Positions 39,401 through 55,599 of a DNA stretch of 64,000 bases are shown here, piece by piece. Numbering within the stretch: the first letter of the stretch is position 1; each line of letters begins with the position of its first letter. The DNA comes from Ecdyonurus torrentis (Eukaryota; Arthropoda; Insecta; Ephemeroptera; Heptageniidae). The notes under the pieces are model-generated. The model was given only the letters and a program-made list of their open reading frames with translations. It did not search any database and was not told the DNA's origin. The DNA lies in contig OX439128.1 of NCBI GenBank assembly GCA_949318235.1, positions 53,966,246 through 54,030,245 on the forward strand, read 5' to 3'. A program made the position numbers and the translations under genes.

Positions 39401-41394
39401 AGGGGCGATATGTTTATATTAGCGCAGCTCGATCCGTCGGTATCCGTCAGTTTTCCCGCGCATGCGCAGTAATGCAAATTTTTTTCTCATGTGAAACAAA
39501 CAAATTCGCGTAACCGCGTCAATATACGTTGATGGAAGTCAATGGACGTCGAGTTTTCACTCCATGTGAACAATACTTTAAAGGTAAAGATGTAAATGTG
39601 GACTCACCTCGTATGGCGTAGCACAAAACCTGAAAGCGTCGCACTCCACCATCTTACAGAACATGTAGTAGTGCTCTGGCAGGTCGTTACTCTTGACAAA
39701 GTCAAAGTACTCACAGATCTCCATCCACTCTTTCTTTGTCACCTTGTATTTACATGCATGCTTGGCAGGCTGCTTGAAGTACAGGCCGTACACTAAGTAC
39801 GCTGCCAGTAACCTCTGTGTGCTGCTTTGTGGAGGCAGCCAGCATGACTTGGCGGCCAAGAACAAGTCGTCAGTGAAGTCAAGCAGGTCTTGCTCCGAGG
39901 TACGTCCACTGTGACATAGGACTTAAGGTACTACTTTAGGGTAGCAATGTTGTCGTAAAATTTAATTTAATATCATTTTTTAGGTTCATAATGAACCAAG
40001 GAACAATTCTCTATACTCCAAAAAGTTTCGGCTCAAATCTAATCTTCCGCAAATTAGCATTAAAAGTCGTTGGGATACGCCCCCTTTAACACGCAAAACA
40101 TACAAAACTTCAAGCTCCCCGTGTGCAAAATTTTTCTTGATCAACTTCTAAACAAAAAATACTAGTGTATTCTATAGATCAAGTTTTAATGAATTTGACT
40201 TTTTAAACGATTTTTACGAGACATTTATAGAGAAAAAAATTAATGAAGATTGCATATTCACATTAACATGGGTCAATTTGCGATAATTTTTTGCTCGGCA
40301 GATTCGTTCTAGAAAAATCTGAAAAATCATTTTTCATTAAAAATCAACACGAAGAACAAGCTAGTATTTTTTTAACCGCTAAAAAAAATTTGAAGTTGTT
40401 CAAAATTAGGGTCCAAATATAGATTCATTAGCATTAGGGGGCGGGGCATTTGCGATACTTTGACGCTCTGTTGCGACGCGAGTTTTTAAGATAGAATTTT
40501 TTTGATTTCATTTTTGGGTACACCAGCCTATGAACTTAATTCAAAGTCATAATAAAAAAATTTCACCCCTACCCTAAAGTAGTACCTTAATTAGTAATTA
40601 TGTCGAAATAAATTTTTATTTTTGTGACAAATGAGGTTAAATGATGTTTCTTCTATGTTGACAATGTATAAGACACCACAAACATGGCGACAAAGTGCAA
40701 GGATGTGAAAGGGGTCTATTGACTAATAAAGGAACAACTTTTTTAAGGTCATGCAACGAAGCGATTTTGGTCACATCTGCTTCCGTTTCGACGTTCTAGT
40801 CGGTCTCAAAACAGTTGTTCCTTTATTAATATAATAATAATACGCTTTGACGCCATACTGGAGTAATAAATAACGTTGCTCGGCATAAGGACAAACTTTG
40901 TTTTCATTAAGAAATCGTCAGGCAGTTATTTTTTCTCATATGAAATTCTAGCTATTAACATCATCAATGCTCTCAAAAATATTGACTTAAAACTGAAAAA
41001 ATGTGGTATTAACCTATGCTGTCCATGTAATTGAGTGATCCAACATGGCGTCGACTTTAACATCAATGCATACACCCTATACAAGATTTCAAAAAACAAA
41101 GAAAAAATACCGGACGTATCGCATGTATGTACATAAGAAAAACGTATTTCAGACGCCCCATGTAAAACACATATGATACAATTACGACAGTTTTTCAACG
41201 TATTTTCCAAAGAATTATTTGAATTATCATTTACTTTAATTAATAACTTACCAGAAAATAAGAGAGAACGTCATATCTCGCCATACTTGAGCAAATATCT
41301 CAAAATCTACTTTAGGTTTTTGTTGAAGACGTTTCAGCAATTCTTCGCAATCTTGAAGTGCGGCTGCGTAGCGAGCTCTGTTGTTAGAACTCAT
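31219..41394 (-). CDS. SNAPC1: snRNA-activating protein complex subunit 1 (SNAP43)
   Basis: Subunit of SNAPc, the nuclear complex that binds the proximal sequence element of snRNA promoters for RNA polymerase II and III. Exons in transcript order: 41252-41394, 39608-39908, 38017-38185, 36708-36878, 34799-34985, 32823-33042, 32076-32160, 31219-31397; all phases agree, giving 484 aa. The N-terminal 150 residues carry the family signature: DCEELLKRL, DFEIFAQVWRDMTFSLIFCG, LAAYLVYGLYFKQP, KKEWMEICEYFDFV and ECDAFRFCATPYE. Exon 3 has the family GFFDNI segment. The C-terminal half is charged and probably disordered: AKRRRRERG (possible nuclear signal), a basic helix-prone EYLAKGVQFAKEAIEKHGQY stretch, then an acidic Q-rich tail ending VTLDMPHI. 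The C-terminal exons were joined by phase and continuity, not similarity, so the tail is less certain than the N-terminus. Introns hold MITEs, a 0.9-kb palindrome and a hammerhead motif. Confidence 0.87.
31485..31528. repeat. (GA)n microsatellite in SNAPC1 intron 7
   Basis: About 22 GA units. Confidence 0.95.
31582..31972. mobile_element. P3 palindromic MITE copy in SNAPC1 intron 7
   Basis: Preceded by TTAA; arms contain ATTGATAATTACCATACCTT and the complement, TCTGACGTCACAATGTACCG and its complement. The right end is eroded. Confidence 0.75.
32238..32806. mobile_element. P4 foldback MITE filling SNAPC1 intron 6
   Basis: Inverted arms of about 270 bp: ATACCAGAGAAAAACATAAG and CTTATGTTTTTCTCTGGT outside, CACTGCTACAGTTGGGTTTT and the complement inside, with CATGTTTCTGACGTCA near the centre. 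It makes up most of the 662-bp intron 32161-32822. Confidence 0.8.
33130..33355. repeat. (GACA)n microsatellite
   Basis: About 220 bp of GACA units, about 90 bp upstream of the acceptor of SNAPC1 exon 32823-33042. Confidence 0.97.
33721..34615. repeat. Large palindrome (arms about 430 bp) in SNAPC1 intron 5
   Basis: The segment from GATCAATGATAAAGAAAAGG (33721) to the centre near 34172 is repeated inverted, ending in CCTTTTCTTTATCATTGAT (about 34596). The centre holds GCGACATTACGACAATATGA and its complement. Arms are highly similar, including a pyrimidine-rich segment. A related palindrome lies at 52780-53560 and a partial at 59320-59680. Confidence 0.85.
34700..34771. repeat. (CT)n microsatellite next to SNAPC1 donor
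   Basis: About 36 CT units, about 28 bp from the donor of exon 34799-34985. Confidence 0.96.
35165..35340. repeat. Inverted copy of the 33-bp CTATCTCG motif family
   Basis: CGATCTTGTTGTGAAAAAAA and the GTCAGTGGAAGCAAAAGGCC unit appear on both strands around CCCGAACGTTATGGAGATGG; related to 9250-9600. Confidence 0.7.
35341..36000. other. AT-rich stretch, then a GC-richer segment preceding the promoter-like element
   Basis: 35341-35720 is A/T-rich with nothing recognisable. 35740-35935 is more GC-rich with an open minus-strand frame containing RSREHYAYRLHSIV that I do not recognise; it may belong to the retroelement whose promoter-like end is at 36001-36150. Confidence 0.35.
35985..36060 (+). 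promoter_or_regulatory. TATA/initiator promoter of a Penelope-like retroelement end
   Basis: ACCAATCAGCG (CCAAT box) lies near 35978, TATAAAAA at 36013-36020 and TCAGCTCAGTCAGTT (initiator-like TCAGT) at 36041-36055, about 30 bp below the TATA box. The hammerhead motif starts about 60 bp further on. This arrangement fits a retroelement terminal repeat on the plus strand, antisense to SNAPC1. Confidence 0.55.
36105..36147 (+). ncRNA. Hammerhead ribozyme motif (minimal stem III, Penelope-like type)
   Basis: All core elements are in order: stem I CCTTA (36105-36109), CTGATGA (36110-36116), stem II GTCC and GGAC around loop TAGGTAAA, GAAA (36133-36136), then the self-complementary ACCGGT stem III and the cleavage triplet GTC (36140-36142), then TAAGG closing stem I. 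A two-base-pair, self-complementary stem III is known from hammerheads of Penelope-like elements and retrozymes, which act as dimers. No reverse transcriptase frame is visible nearby, so this would be a solo terminal repeat. Confidence 0.72.
37113..37501. mobile_element. P3 palindromic MITE, intact, TTAA duplication
   Basis: TTAA at 37109-37112 and 37502-37505. Inverted ends ATCCCTTGTCCACTTAC and CAAGGGAT; long arms with TCTGACGTCACAATGTACCG and complement. TTAA targets are typical of piggyBac-like elements. Confidence 0.8.
37645..37960. mobile_element. M1 MITE copy in SNAPC1 intron 3
   Basis: Starts TATAGGGTGTAAGCGGATGA and ends GTGAATGCATACACACTATA. Confidence 0.78.
38745..39092. mobile_element. 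P6 element (GGTACC-ended)
   Basis: GGGTACCAACCTTATATCTC at the left and GACGTCGGTACCCTACTTCC at the right, with AGTGTTTTGTGTCTAAATTT inside. Relatives are at 52245-52780 and, partially, 25690-26090 and 37510-37600. Confidence 0.65.
39096..39577. mobile_element. Harbinger/PIF-like MITE, CCGTC subfamily
   Basis: Ends AGTATCATTCACATGGAGTG and CACTCCATGTGAACAATACT; TTA duplication at 39093-39095 and 39578-39580. Very similar to 136-619. It inserted at the end of the P6 element and lies about 30 bp from the donor of SNAPC1 exon 39608-39908. Confidence 0.82.
39927..40586. mobile_element. piggyBac-like MITE with TTAA duplication (P5)
   Basis: Ends GGTACTACTTTAGGGTAG and CTACCCTAAAGTAGTACC; TTAA at 39923-39926 and 40587-40590. 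660 bp, no transposase. It ends 18 bp from the acceptor of SNAPC1 exon 39608-39908. Confidence 0.82.
40840..41082. mobile_element. M1 MITE copy, one end lost
   Basis: Has GACGCCATACTGGAGTAATA, ATCAATGCTCTCAAAAATAT and ends CATCAATGCATACACCCTAT. In SNAPC1 intron 1. Confidence 0.7.
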
Positions 41395-41681
41395 TGCAGT
41401 GACTTAATATGCCAGTCTGTATGTTTAATTACAATTAACCAAGTAATTAAGTTAATACCAGAGCTGATAATGCAATAATTTAGCTAAAATTTGAGACTGT
41501 CTCTGCAAAACACTACATCGACTACATGTGCTAATATTTTTTTTTTTTTTTTTTTTTTTTTTGTCATTTGTCAATGACTAGTGCTGCCACCTATAATAAC
41601 AAAGCAAAAAAAAAAGCGGTTATTTTAAAAACTTTTTCGCAAAGCAGAAATTATTGCCAGCGCAGCTTTTAGAGTCAATTA

Positions 41682-41988
41682 TAGGGTGGTTTCATTCATG
41701 TTAAAGTCGACGCCATAAGTGAGTACTAAATAACATGGGCCAGTACGGGAAAATAACTTATTTTGCCAGTTTAAAAATACTTCGCAATATTTTTGAGAGC
41801 ATTGATGCTGTTAACAAGTTGAGTTGCAGTACCTCAAGTATGCAAGAAAAATAATAACAAAATAATAGCTAATTTACCAAAGAAAGTAGTCAAAAATTAC
41901 GTTTGTCCTATGCTGAGCAATGTTATTCATTTCTCAAGAAGAGCATCGAAAAAGCATTCAGAATGACGTCATGCGTACACACCCTTTA
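41682..41988. mobile_element. M1 MITE copy between SNAPC1 and PSMC4
   Basis: Starts TTATAGGGTGGTTTCATTCA and ends GACGTCATGCGTACACACCC; flanked by TA. It occupies the short intergenic region upstream of SNAPC1. Confidence 0.8.
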
Positions 41989-42317
41989 TAGTCAATAAAT
42001 CAAAATATTCAATTTTATTGCTAAATTTATTGATAATGACGATTTTTGAGTACAAAATAGACATAAAAAATTGATTATCTAATTATATATATATAAAAAA
42101 AAGCTCTTAGAACAATTTTGAAAATAGTTATTTGTTTATATTATTTATTTTTCTATATTTGAGTTTTTTTTTCTACTTAATTGTTATTCTATTATGCAAT
42201 AAAACCATAAATTATAATTATTTTTTTTACATTTTTTAATATTTATTATTTTCCTTTTTTTATTTTATTTAATTAGATTTTTGCAACATTTCCTGCTGTT
42301 GTCATATTCAATAAAAC
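41989..42317. other. AT-rich 3' flank of PSMC4
   Basis: A/T-rich, with AATTTTATTG and TTATTATT repeats; nothing else recognised. Confidence 0.5.
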
Positions 42318-42323
42318 TTTATT
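42318..42323 (-). terminator. PSMC4: PSMC4 poly(A) signal candidate AATAAA
   Basis: AATAAA on the minus strand about 110 bp after the PSMC4 stop codon, in AT-rich sequence. Canonical hexamer and spacing; the cleavage site is not determined. Confidence 0.5.
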
Positions 42324-42430
42324 ATATTAAATATTTGTAGTTAAATTTATTAATAATGATGACTTTTTGAGTACAAAACATCAACATAAATAAGAGATTT
42401 GATAATGCAACGTATTGTATTGGACTTGTA

Positions 42431-50537
<8,107 letters not shown>

Positions 50538-50640
50538 TTTTCTTCAGTTCACCGAATTTTTGACAAGTCAGTGTGGAGATTTTTAAATTGTGATTGGTCG
50601 GTTTGGCAAGATGGCGCTCGGCGAAGTTGAAGTGCGGTAT
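50538..50640 (-). promoter_or_regulatory. PSMC4: PSMC4 promoter region: CCAAT and YY1-like sites
   Basis: Upstream of the start codon the minus strand carries GCGCCATCTTGCC (YY1-type CCATCTTG core) and GACCAATCACA (inverted on plus as TGATTGGTC at 50591-50599). TATA-less housekeeping promoters often use both. The transcription start is not determined. Confidence 0.5.
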
Positions 50641-50942
50641 AATTTGAATGCTAAAAACAAAGACGAGAAGGAGAATGTTCGAATCGAGCTTTGTTTTTAT
50701 TTTATTTTTTTCGATATTTTTAATATAATAAAAAGTAATTAGCATTTAAATGGCTTAAATAAGAAACAGAAATGATCATAATTGACGTTGCAAGCTTGAA
50801 AATTACAATTTTTAGTTATATTTAGACGGAATGAGCAAAAATTAAACTTCCATATTTGGTGGTTTTTCTCTCGTTCATTTCATATTGCGCTTCGCTGCCA
50901 TACTTGAGCACTAAATAACAAGTGCCAGTATAATGAAAAAAA

Positions 50943-51690
50943 ATCTATACGGTGTATGCATTCATCTTAAAGTATTCACCAAAGAAGAAGAATAACATGG
51001 GTGGTATAGAAAAATAAATCATTTTGACAGTTTAAAAACACTATAATATTATGCAATATTTTTGAGAGCATTGATATATAATTATGTTATTTGTAACGGA
51101 ACTACAATTGAAATTGAAACTATTAAAAACAGATAATTACATTAAATTTGTTAAGGATAGATTAAGTAAAACTGAAGCCTGTTAAGTAAAATAGAAGCCT
51201 GGCCTTCTATAATACCCCTGCATTTAATATTAATGGGTGGAAAGGCCCAAACTGCGTACAGACAGGCATGTTTTTACCCGTTATGCGGTGCATGGTTTCC
51301 ACCATGTAATCTGTCAAATTAAAGAATATCACGAGTGTAATGATAAATGTGTATGTTTGTTATGTGGTGGCCTATGTACTAGGTACCTCTAACTTCACTG
51401 TCCATCTTGGACCCTATCATTAAGTCAATATGCAAAAATGTAGAATTATAGAGTGAAATGTAAATATATATGTATAAGTACACCTACTTGGTGTTTAATA
51501 AATAAAATAATAATAATATGTTGAATTAGTATCTCAGGTATGTGAGAAAAATAACATGAACAAAAAATTAACAGATATGCTCCAAAGAAAATTGCCTAAA
51601 CCAAAGTTTGTCCTATGCTGAGCAATATTGTTCACTAGTCAAGTATGGCCTCCAAGCGCATTAAATATGACGTCATCTTCACACACCCTA
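50943..51690. mobile_element. M1 MITE split by a LINE fragment
   Basis: Left part starts ACGGTGTATGCATTCATCTT; right part ends GACGTCATCTTCACACACCC. The normal interior is interrupted between ATATAATTATG (about 51085) and ATGTTGAATTAGTATCTC (about 51518). Confidence 0.72.
51090..51517 (+). mobile_element. 5'-truncated LINE fragment with (AATA)n tail
   Basis: Begins with 31 codons ending in a stop (51093-51185; YIKFVKDRLSKTEAC) typical of a reverse-transcriptase C-terminus, then about 330 bp of 3' UTR and a TTTAATAAATAAAATAATAA tail. It inserted into an M1 MITE; ATGTT is present at both borders. Confidence 0.6.
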
Positions 51691-51699
51691 TAATATTTT

Positions 51700-51742
<43 letters not shown>

Positions 51743-51879
51743 GACGAGTAGTTCCTTATTATACACAAAGTTTATTTATTTCATTTTGTACATTTTACAT
51801 TCAAGTAATTATATATAAATTTACAACATAATATGTCAACAGTCTAAATTATTATTTGATTTCACACGTCTTTGCTATA

Positions 51880-52110
51880 GGGTGTTCGCATCCATATAAA
51901 AGTCGACGCCATATGTAAGCACTAAATAACATGGACAAGCAGCTATGAGAAGTTAACACAGAGAATTGATGTTAAATTTCAAGTATGTAAGAAAAATAAT
52001 AATAAAATACATAACTGATTTCTCAGCAAAATTGCTGCGTAATGTTATTTATTGCTTCAATATGGCGTCCAAGCGCAGTATGACATCATGTGCAGACACC
52101 CTATAGATGC
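51880..52110. mobile_element. M1 MITE copy, internally deleted
   Basis: Starts TATAGGGTGTTCGCATCCAT, ends ATGTGCAGACACCCTATAG; about 230 bp. Confidence 0.75.
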
Positions 52111-52244
52111 ATGTATGCGTTCAGTGATTTTATATAACAACAAAATTATCACTGACCTTTAATAAATCAAATCACAGTTCAAAGCTTCTTAGTCACCTAA
52201 CTCTAAGGATCTTACCACATTTAAAAGAAACAATTATAAGGGAG

Positions 52245-52780
52245 TATGGTACCGACCTCAGAAGTGATTTGGGTCTAAATTTGGTGTCATTGTGTAGCTA
52301 AAGCATTATTCACAAGACGCGTAAATTTGACGCGCGTCAACGTGCGTCGACGCGCGTAACAAAGCTGGAACAATGTAAACAAATGGAGCCGTTCACATGT
52401 AATTTTCAAAAACTATGTGAACAGCTCCATTTGTTTACATTGTTCCAACTTTGTTACGCGCGTCGACGCAGGTTGACGCGCGTCAAATTTACGCGTCATG
52501 TGAATAATACTTAAGGGTCACACCTAGTCGTGATAACAATGTCAAGATGTTTGACCATCTCGCAAAAAAAAGAAAAAAACAATTAAATTGACATTGGGTC
52601 TTATGGACTTAAAATTTAAAAAAAAATCATATATAATTAATTTGCACGATGACCCCCTAAAATTTTTATATATTTGAAATTGTCTCTAACTAAAGTATCA
52701 TTGTGCAAAATGATAGTTTTTTTTTTGACGAGAAAAGTTGGAGTCTAATTGCCGGAGTCGGTACCCTACTCCTTAATTAC
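52245..52780. mobile_element. P6 element carrying a nested Harbinger-like MITE
   Basis: Ends AGTATGGTACCGACCTC and GAGTCGGTACCCTACT. The inner sequence ATTTGGTGTCATTGTGTAGC is split from GGGTCACACCTAGTCGTG by the MITE at 52302-52511; the uninterrupted form is seen at 38745-39092. Confidence 0.75.
52302..52511. mobile_element. Harbinger/PIF-like MITE, GACGCG subfamily, internally deleted
   Basis: TAA duplication at 52299-52301 and 52512-52514; ends AGCATTATTCACAAGACGCG and CGCGTCATGTGAATAATACT. The empty site at 38.8 kb (GCTAAGGGTCAC) confirms the insertion point. Confidence 0.85.
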
Positions 52781-53560
52781 ACTCCTAGTATTTCTAATAT
52801 TAAAATGATACAATCAAATCAACAGCGCTGGCCTTACTTTGCACAATACAAGTTGTATGGAGAAGTGGAGGTGTCACGTGGCACACAGTTATAATGTTTA
52901 TATAGGGTGTATGCATTTATGTTAAAGTCGACGCCATGTTGGATCACTCAATAACATGGGTAGCATAGGAAAATAACACATTTTGCAAGTTTAAAATACT
53001 ATGCAATATTTTTGAGAGCATTGATGTTGTAAATAGCTTGAATTAATATCTCAAGTATGTGAGAAAAATTATGTTAAAAAAAAAAAAAAAGAAAAGAAAA
53101 GAAAAAGAAAAGAAAAAAAGAAAAGAAAAAAAAAAAAAAGAAAAGAAGAAAAAAAGAAAAAAAGAAAAAAAGAAAGAAAAAAGAAAAAAAAGAAAAGAAA
53201 ATAGCCAAAAACGAAGTTTATCCTATGCTGAGCAATGTTATTCAGTATGGCATCCAAGCGTATTAAATATGACGTCATGGGGATACACCCTATAGCTGAG
53301 AGCTTTTGTCATATACTGTATAAACGACATTATCAATCAAAGAAGAGCTTTACTTGAGCACATCACAGTACAGTACAAGACTACACACTGCTCAGTGATG
53401 TGCTCAAGTAAATCTCTTCTTTGATTGATAATGTCATTACAATGACGTACGTACGACACTTATATAAACATTATAACTAAACTGTGTGCCACGTGACACC
53501 TCCACCTCTCCATACAACTTCTACTGTGCTAAGTAAGCCCAGTGCTGCTAATTATACACT
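52780..53560. repeat. Palindromic element interrupted by an M1 MITE (52902-53295)
   Basis: Outer arms share CTCCATACAACTTCTACTGTG and GTCACGTGGCACACAGTTATA with their complements; the centre is around GCACATCACAGTACAGTACA. The left arm is split by an M1 copy (TATAGGGTGTATGCATTTAT to GGGGATACACCCTATAG) whose inside has grown an A/G-rich tract (53075-53205). Related to 33721-34615. Confidence 0.72.
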
Positions 53561-54057
53561 TTTCTTTGATATTATTGATCCTAACCAGAATGGTTTTTTT
53601 TCCTTAAATTAATTTTAAAATAGTTAAGAAATTTTTAATTCATGATTTTTTTTTTCAAATTTTTATCATAGGTTTATATTAATATTTTCTGATACTAAAA
53701 TAACAGTCATTTAAATAAATGAAATACACAGCTTTCAGTTGTTTTTTTTTACAAACTTCAAACACATGTGCAGCAATAAATTTGTCCATTGGTTATGTAG
53801 GTAAAAAAATAGCATGCGTCAAATATAGGACGTGCTATACTAGCCTTGTTAAATTTTACCACATAACCAATATGGTTAAATTGATTAGAAATTTGCTAAA
53901 CATGGGTTTCACACTTCTGATAAAAATTGAAAAAAAAATATAATAATAATAAAAAAAAACTAGTAAGATCCAAGTGTACTACCCTGCTATCTGCCCATGA
54001 ATTGTTTAACATAGCAAAAAAATTAAACAATTCACAAATATAACAAGAGTTCTCTTT

Positions 54058-54094
<37 letters not shown>

Positions 54095-54165
54095 TGTGGC
54101 TTGATATTTTGTGCACTGCAAATCTGTCACTTCTACAGCCTTACAAACTGGGGCGAACTTGTCAA
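53561..54165. other. AT-rich intergenic stretch
   Basis: Poly-A/T tracts (notably 54059-54092); no gene recognised. Confidence 0.5.
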
Positions 54166-54169
54166 GTTT

Positions 54170-54455
54170 ACAAGTTAACAGCTTCAGTAGCCAGTTCAAT
54201 GTAATCAGCTCGTCACCAGGATTACATTGAACTGGCTACTGAAGCTGCTAACTTGTATACAAATCAATATTGATAGATGTTAACAACTTCAGTAGCCAGT
54301 TCAATGTAATCAGCTCGTCACCAGGATTACATTGAACTGGCTACTGAAGCTGCTAACTTGTATACAAATCAATATTGATTGATGTTAGCAGCTTCAGTAG
54401 CCAGTTCAATGTAATCAGCTCGTCACCAGGATTACATTGAACTGGCTACTGTGAA
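54170..54455. repeat. 105-bp hairpin satellite, about 2.7 copies, intergenic
   Basis: Units with TTCAATG arms, loop AGCTCGTCACCAG and the CAATATTGAT spacer; not within a known intron. Confidence 0.94.
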
Positions 54456-55026
54456 GCTATAGAAGAGAATTTTAGTTTTGAGTGCAATGGATATTTAAGA
54501 CAATGATAAGCAAATGACCTTGGTGCCAGTTCAAGGTCACCAGTAACAAGGTATAGTAATGACTATTGTTCACTCAATTTGGCAAAGAAATTTGCAGGGA
54601 AAATGTATTTTAGAGCCAAATTTACCTAAAACAAATCTTAATTTTCAAATCATGATCCATATAAGTTTACATTAAAAACCCATGTTATTTTTATGTTGTT
54701 TTTTTTTGTTATAAAAGTACGTGTAAAAAGTGACTGTTTATGAAAATTATAATTACATTTAGTTCAATTTAAGAAGAAGAAAAAAAAAAAAAAAGGATTA
54801 ATAAATAAATAAAAAATATATACTTTACTTGAAAAGCCTTGTTTTAAATCAATGTTGAAGCGCAAAATGTGTTTAACTTCTTTTTAAAAAGTAGAAGTGA
54901 AGATTGCGCTTCAAGTTACACATTTTACTTGTTGTAAAAAAAAAAAATATAATAAAAAAAAATAATAATAATATATAAAAAAATAAAAAAAGAGACAAAA
55001 CTAAACAAACTGAACTGGTCCTAGAT

Positions 55027-55064
<38 letters not shown>

Positions 55065-55140
55065 TTGTTATCATTTTTCTGTAAAATATATCCTCCCTGC
55101 AACTTTCATGAGCGAAGTGTGTGGATATAAGTCAATATAC
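54456..55140. other. AT-rich stretch between hairpin arrays
   Basis: Contains one inverted pair, TTGAAGCGCAAAATGTGTTT and CGCTTCAAGTTACACATTTT near 54860-54930, and poly-T at 55030-55056. No gene recognised. Confidence 0.5.
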
Positions 55141-55149
55141 CATTTAATC

Positions 55150-55582
55150 ACAAGCTGCTAACTTGTATACAAATCAATACTGTATTGATTGATGTTAGCA
55201 GCTTCAGTAGCCAGTTCAATGTAATCAGCTCGTCACCAGGATTACATTGCACTGGCTACTGAAGCTGCTAACTTGTATACAAATCAATATTGATTGATGT
55301 TAGCAGCTTCAGTAGCCAGTTCAATGTAATCAGCTCGTCACCAGGATCACATTACACTGGCTACTGAAGCTGCTAACTTGTATACAAATCAATATTGATT
55401 GATGTTAGCAGCTTCAGTAGCCAGTTCAATGTAATCAGCTCGTCACCAGGATTACATTGAACTGGCTACTGAAGCTGCTAACTTGTATACAAATCAATAT
55501 TGATTGATGTTAGCAGCTTCAGTAGCCAGTTCAATGTAATCAGCTTGTCACAAGGATTACATTGAACTGGCTTATGAAGATC
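55150..55582. repeat. 105-bp hairpin satellite, about four copies, at the TIMM44 3' end
   Basis: The array reaches within about 20 bp of the TIMM44 stop codon, so the 3' UTR would run into it. Confidence 0.94.
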
Positions 55583-55599
55583 CTAACTTTCATACAGAC

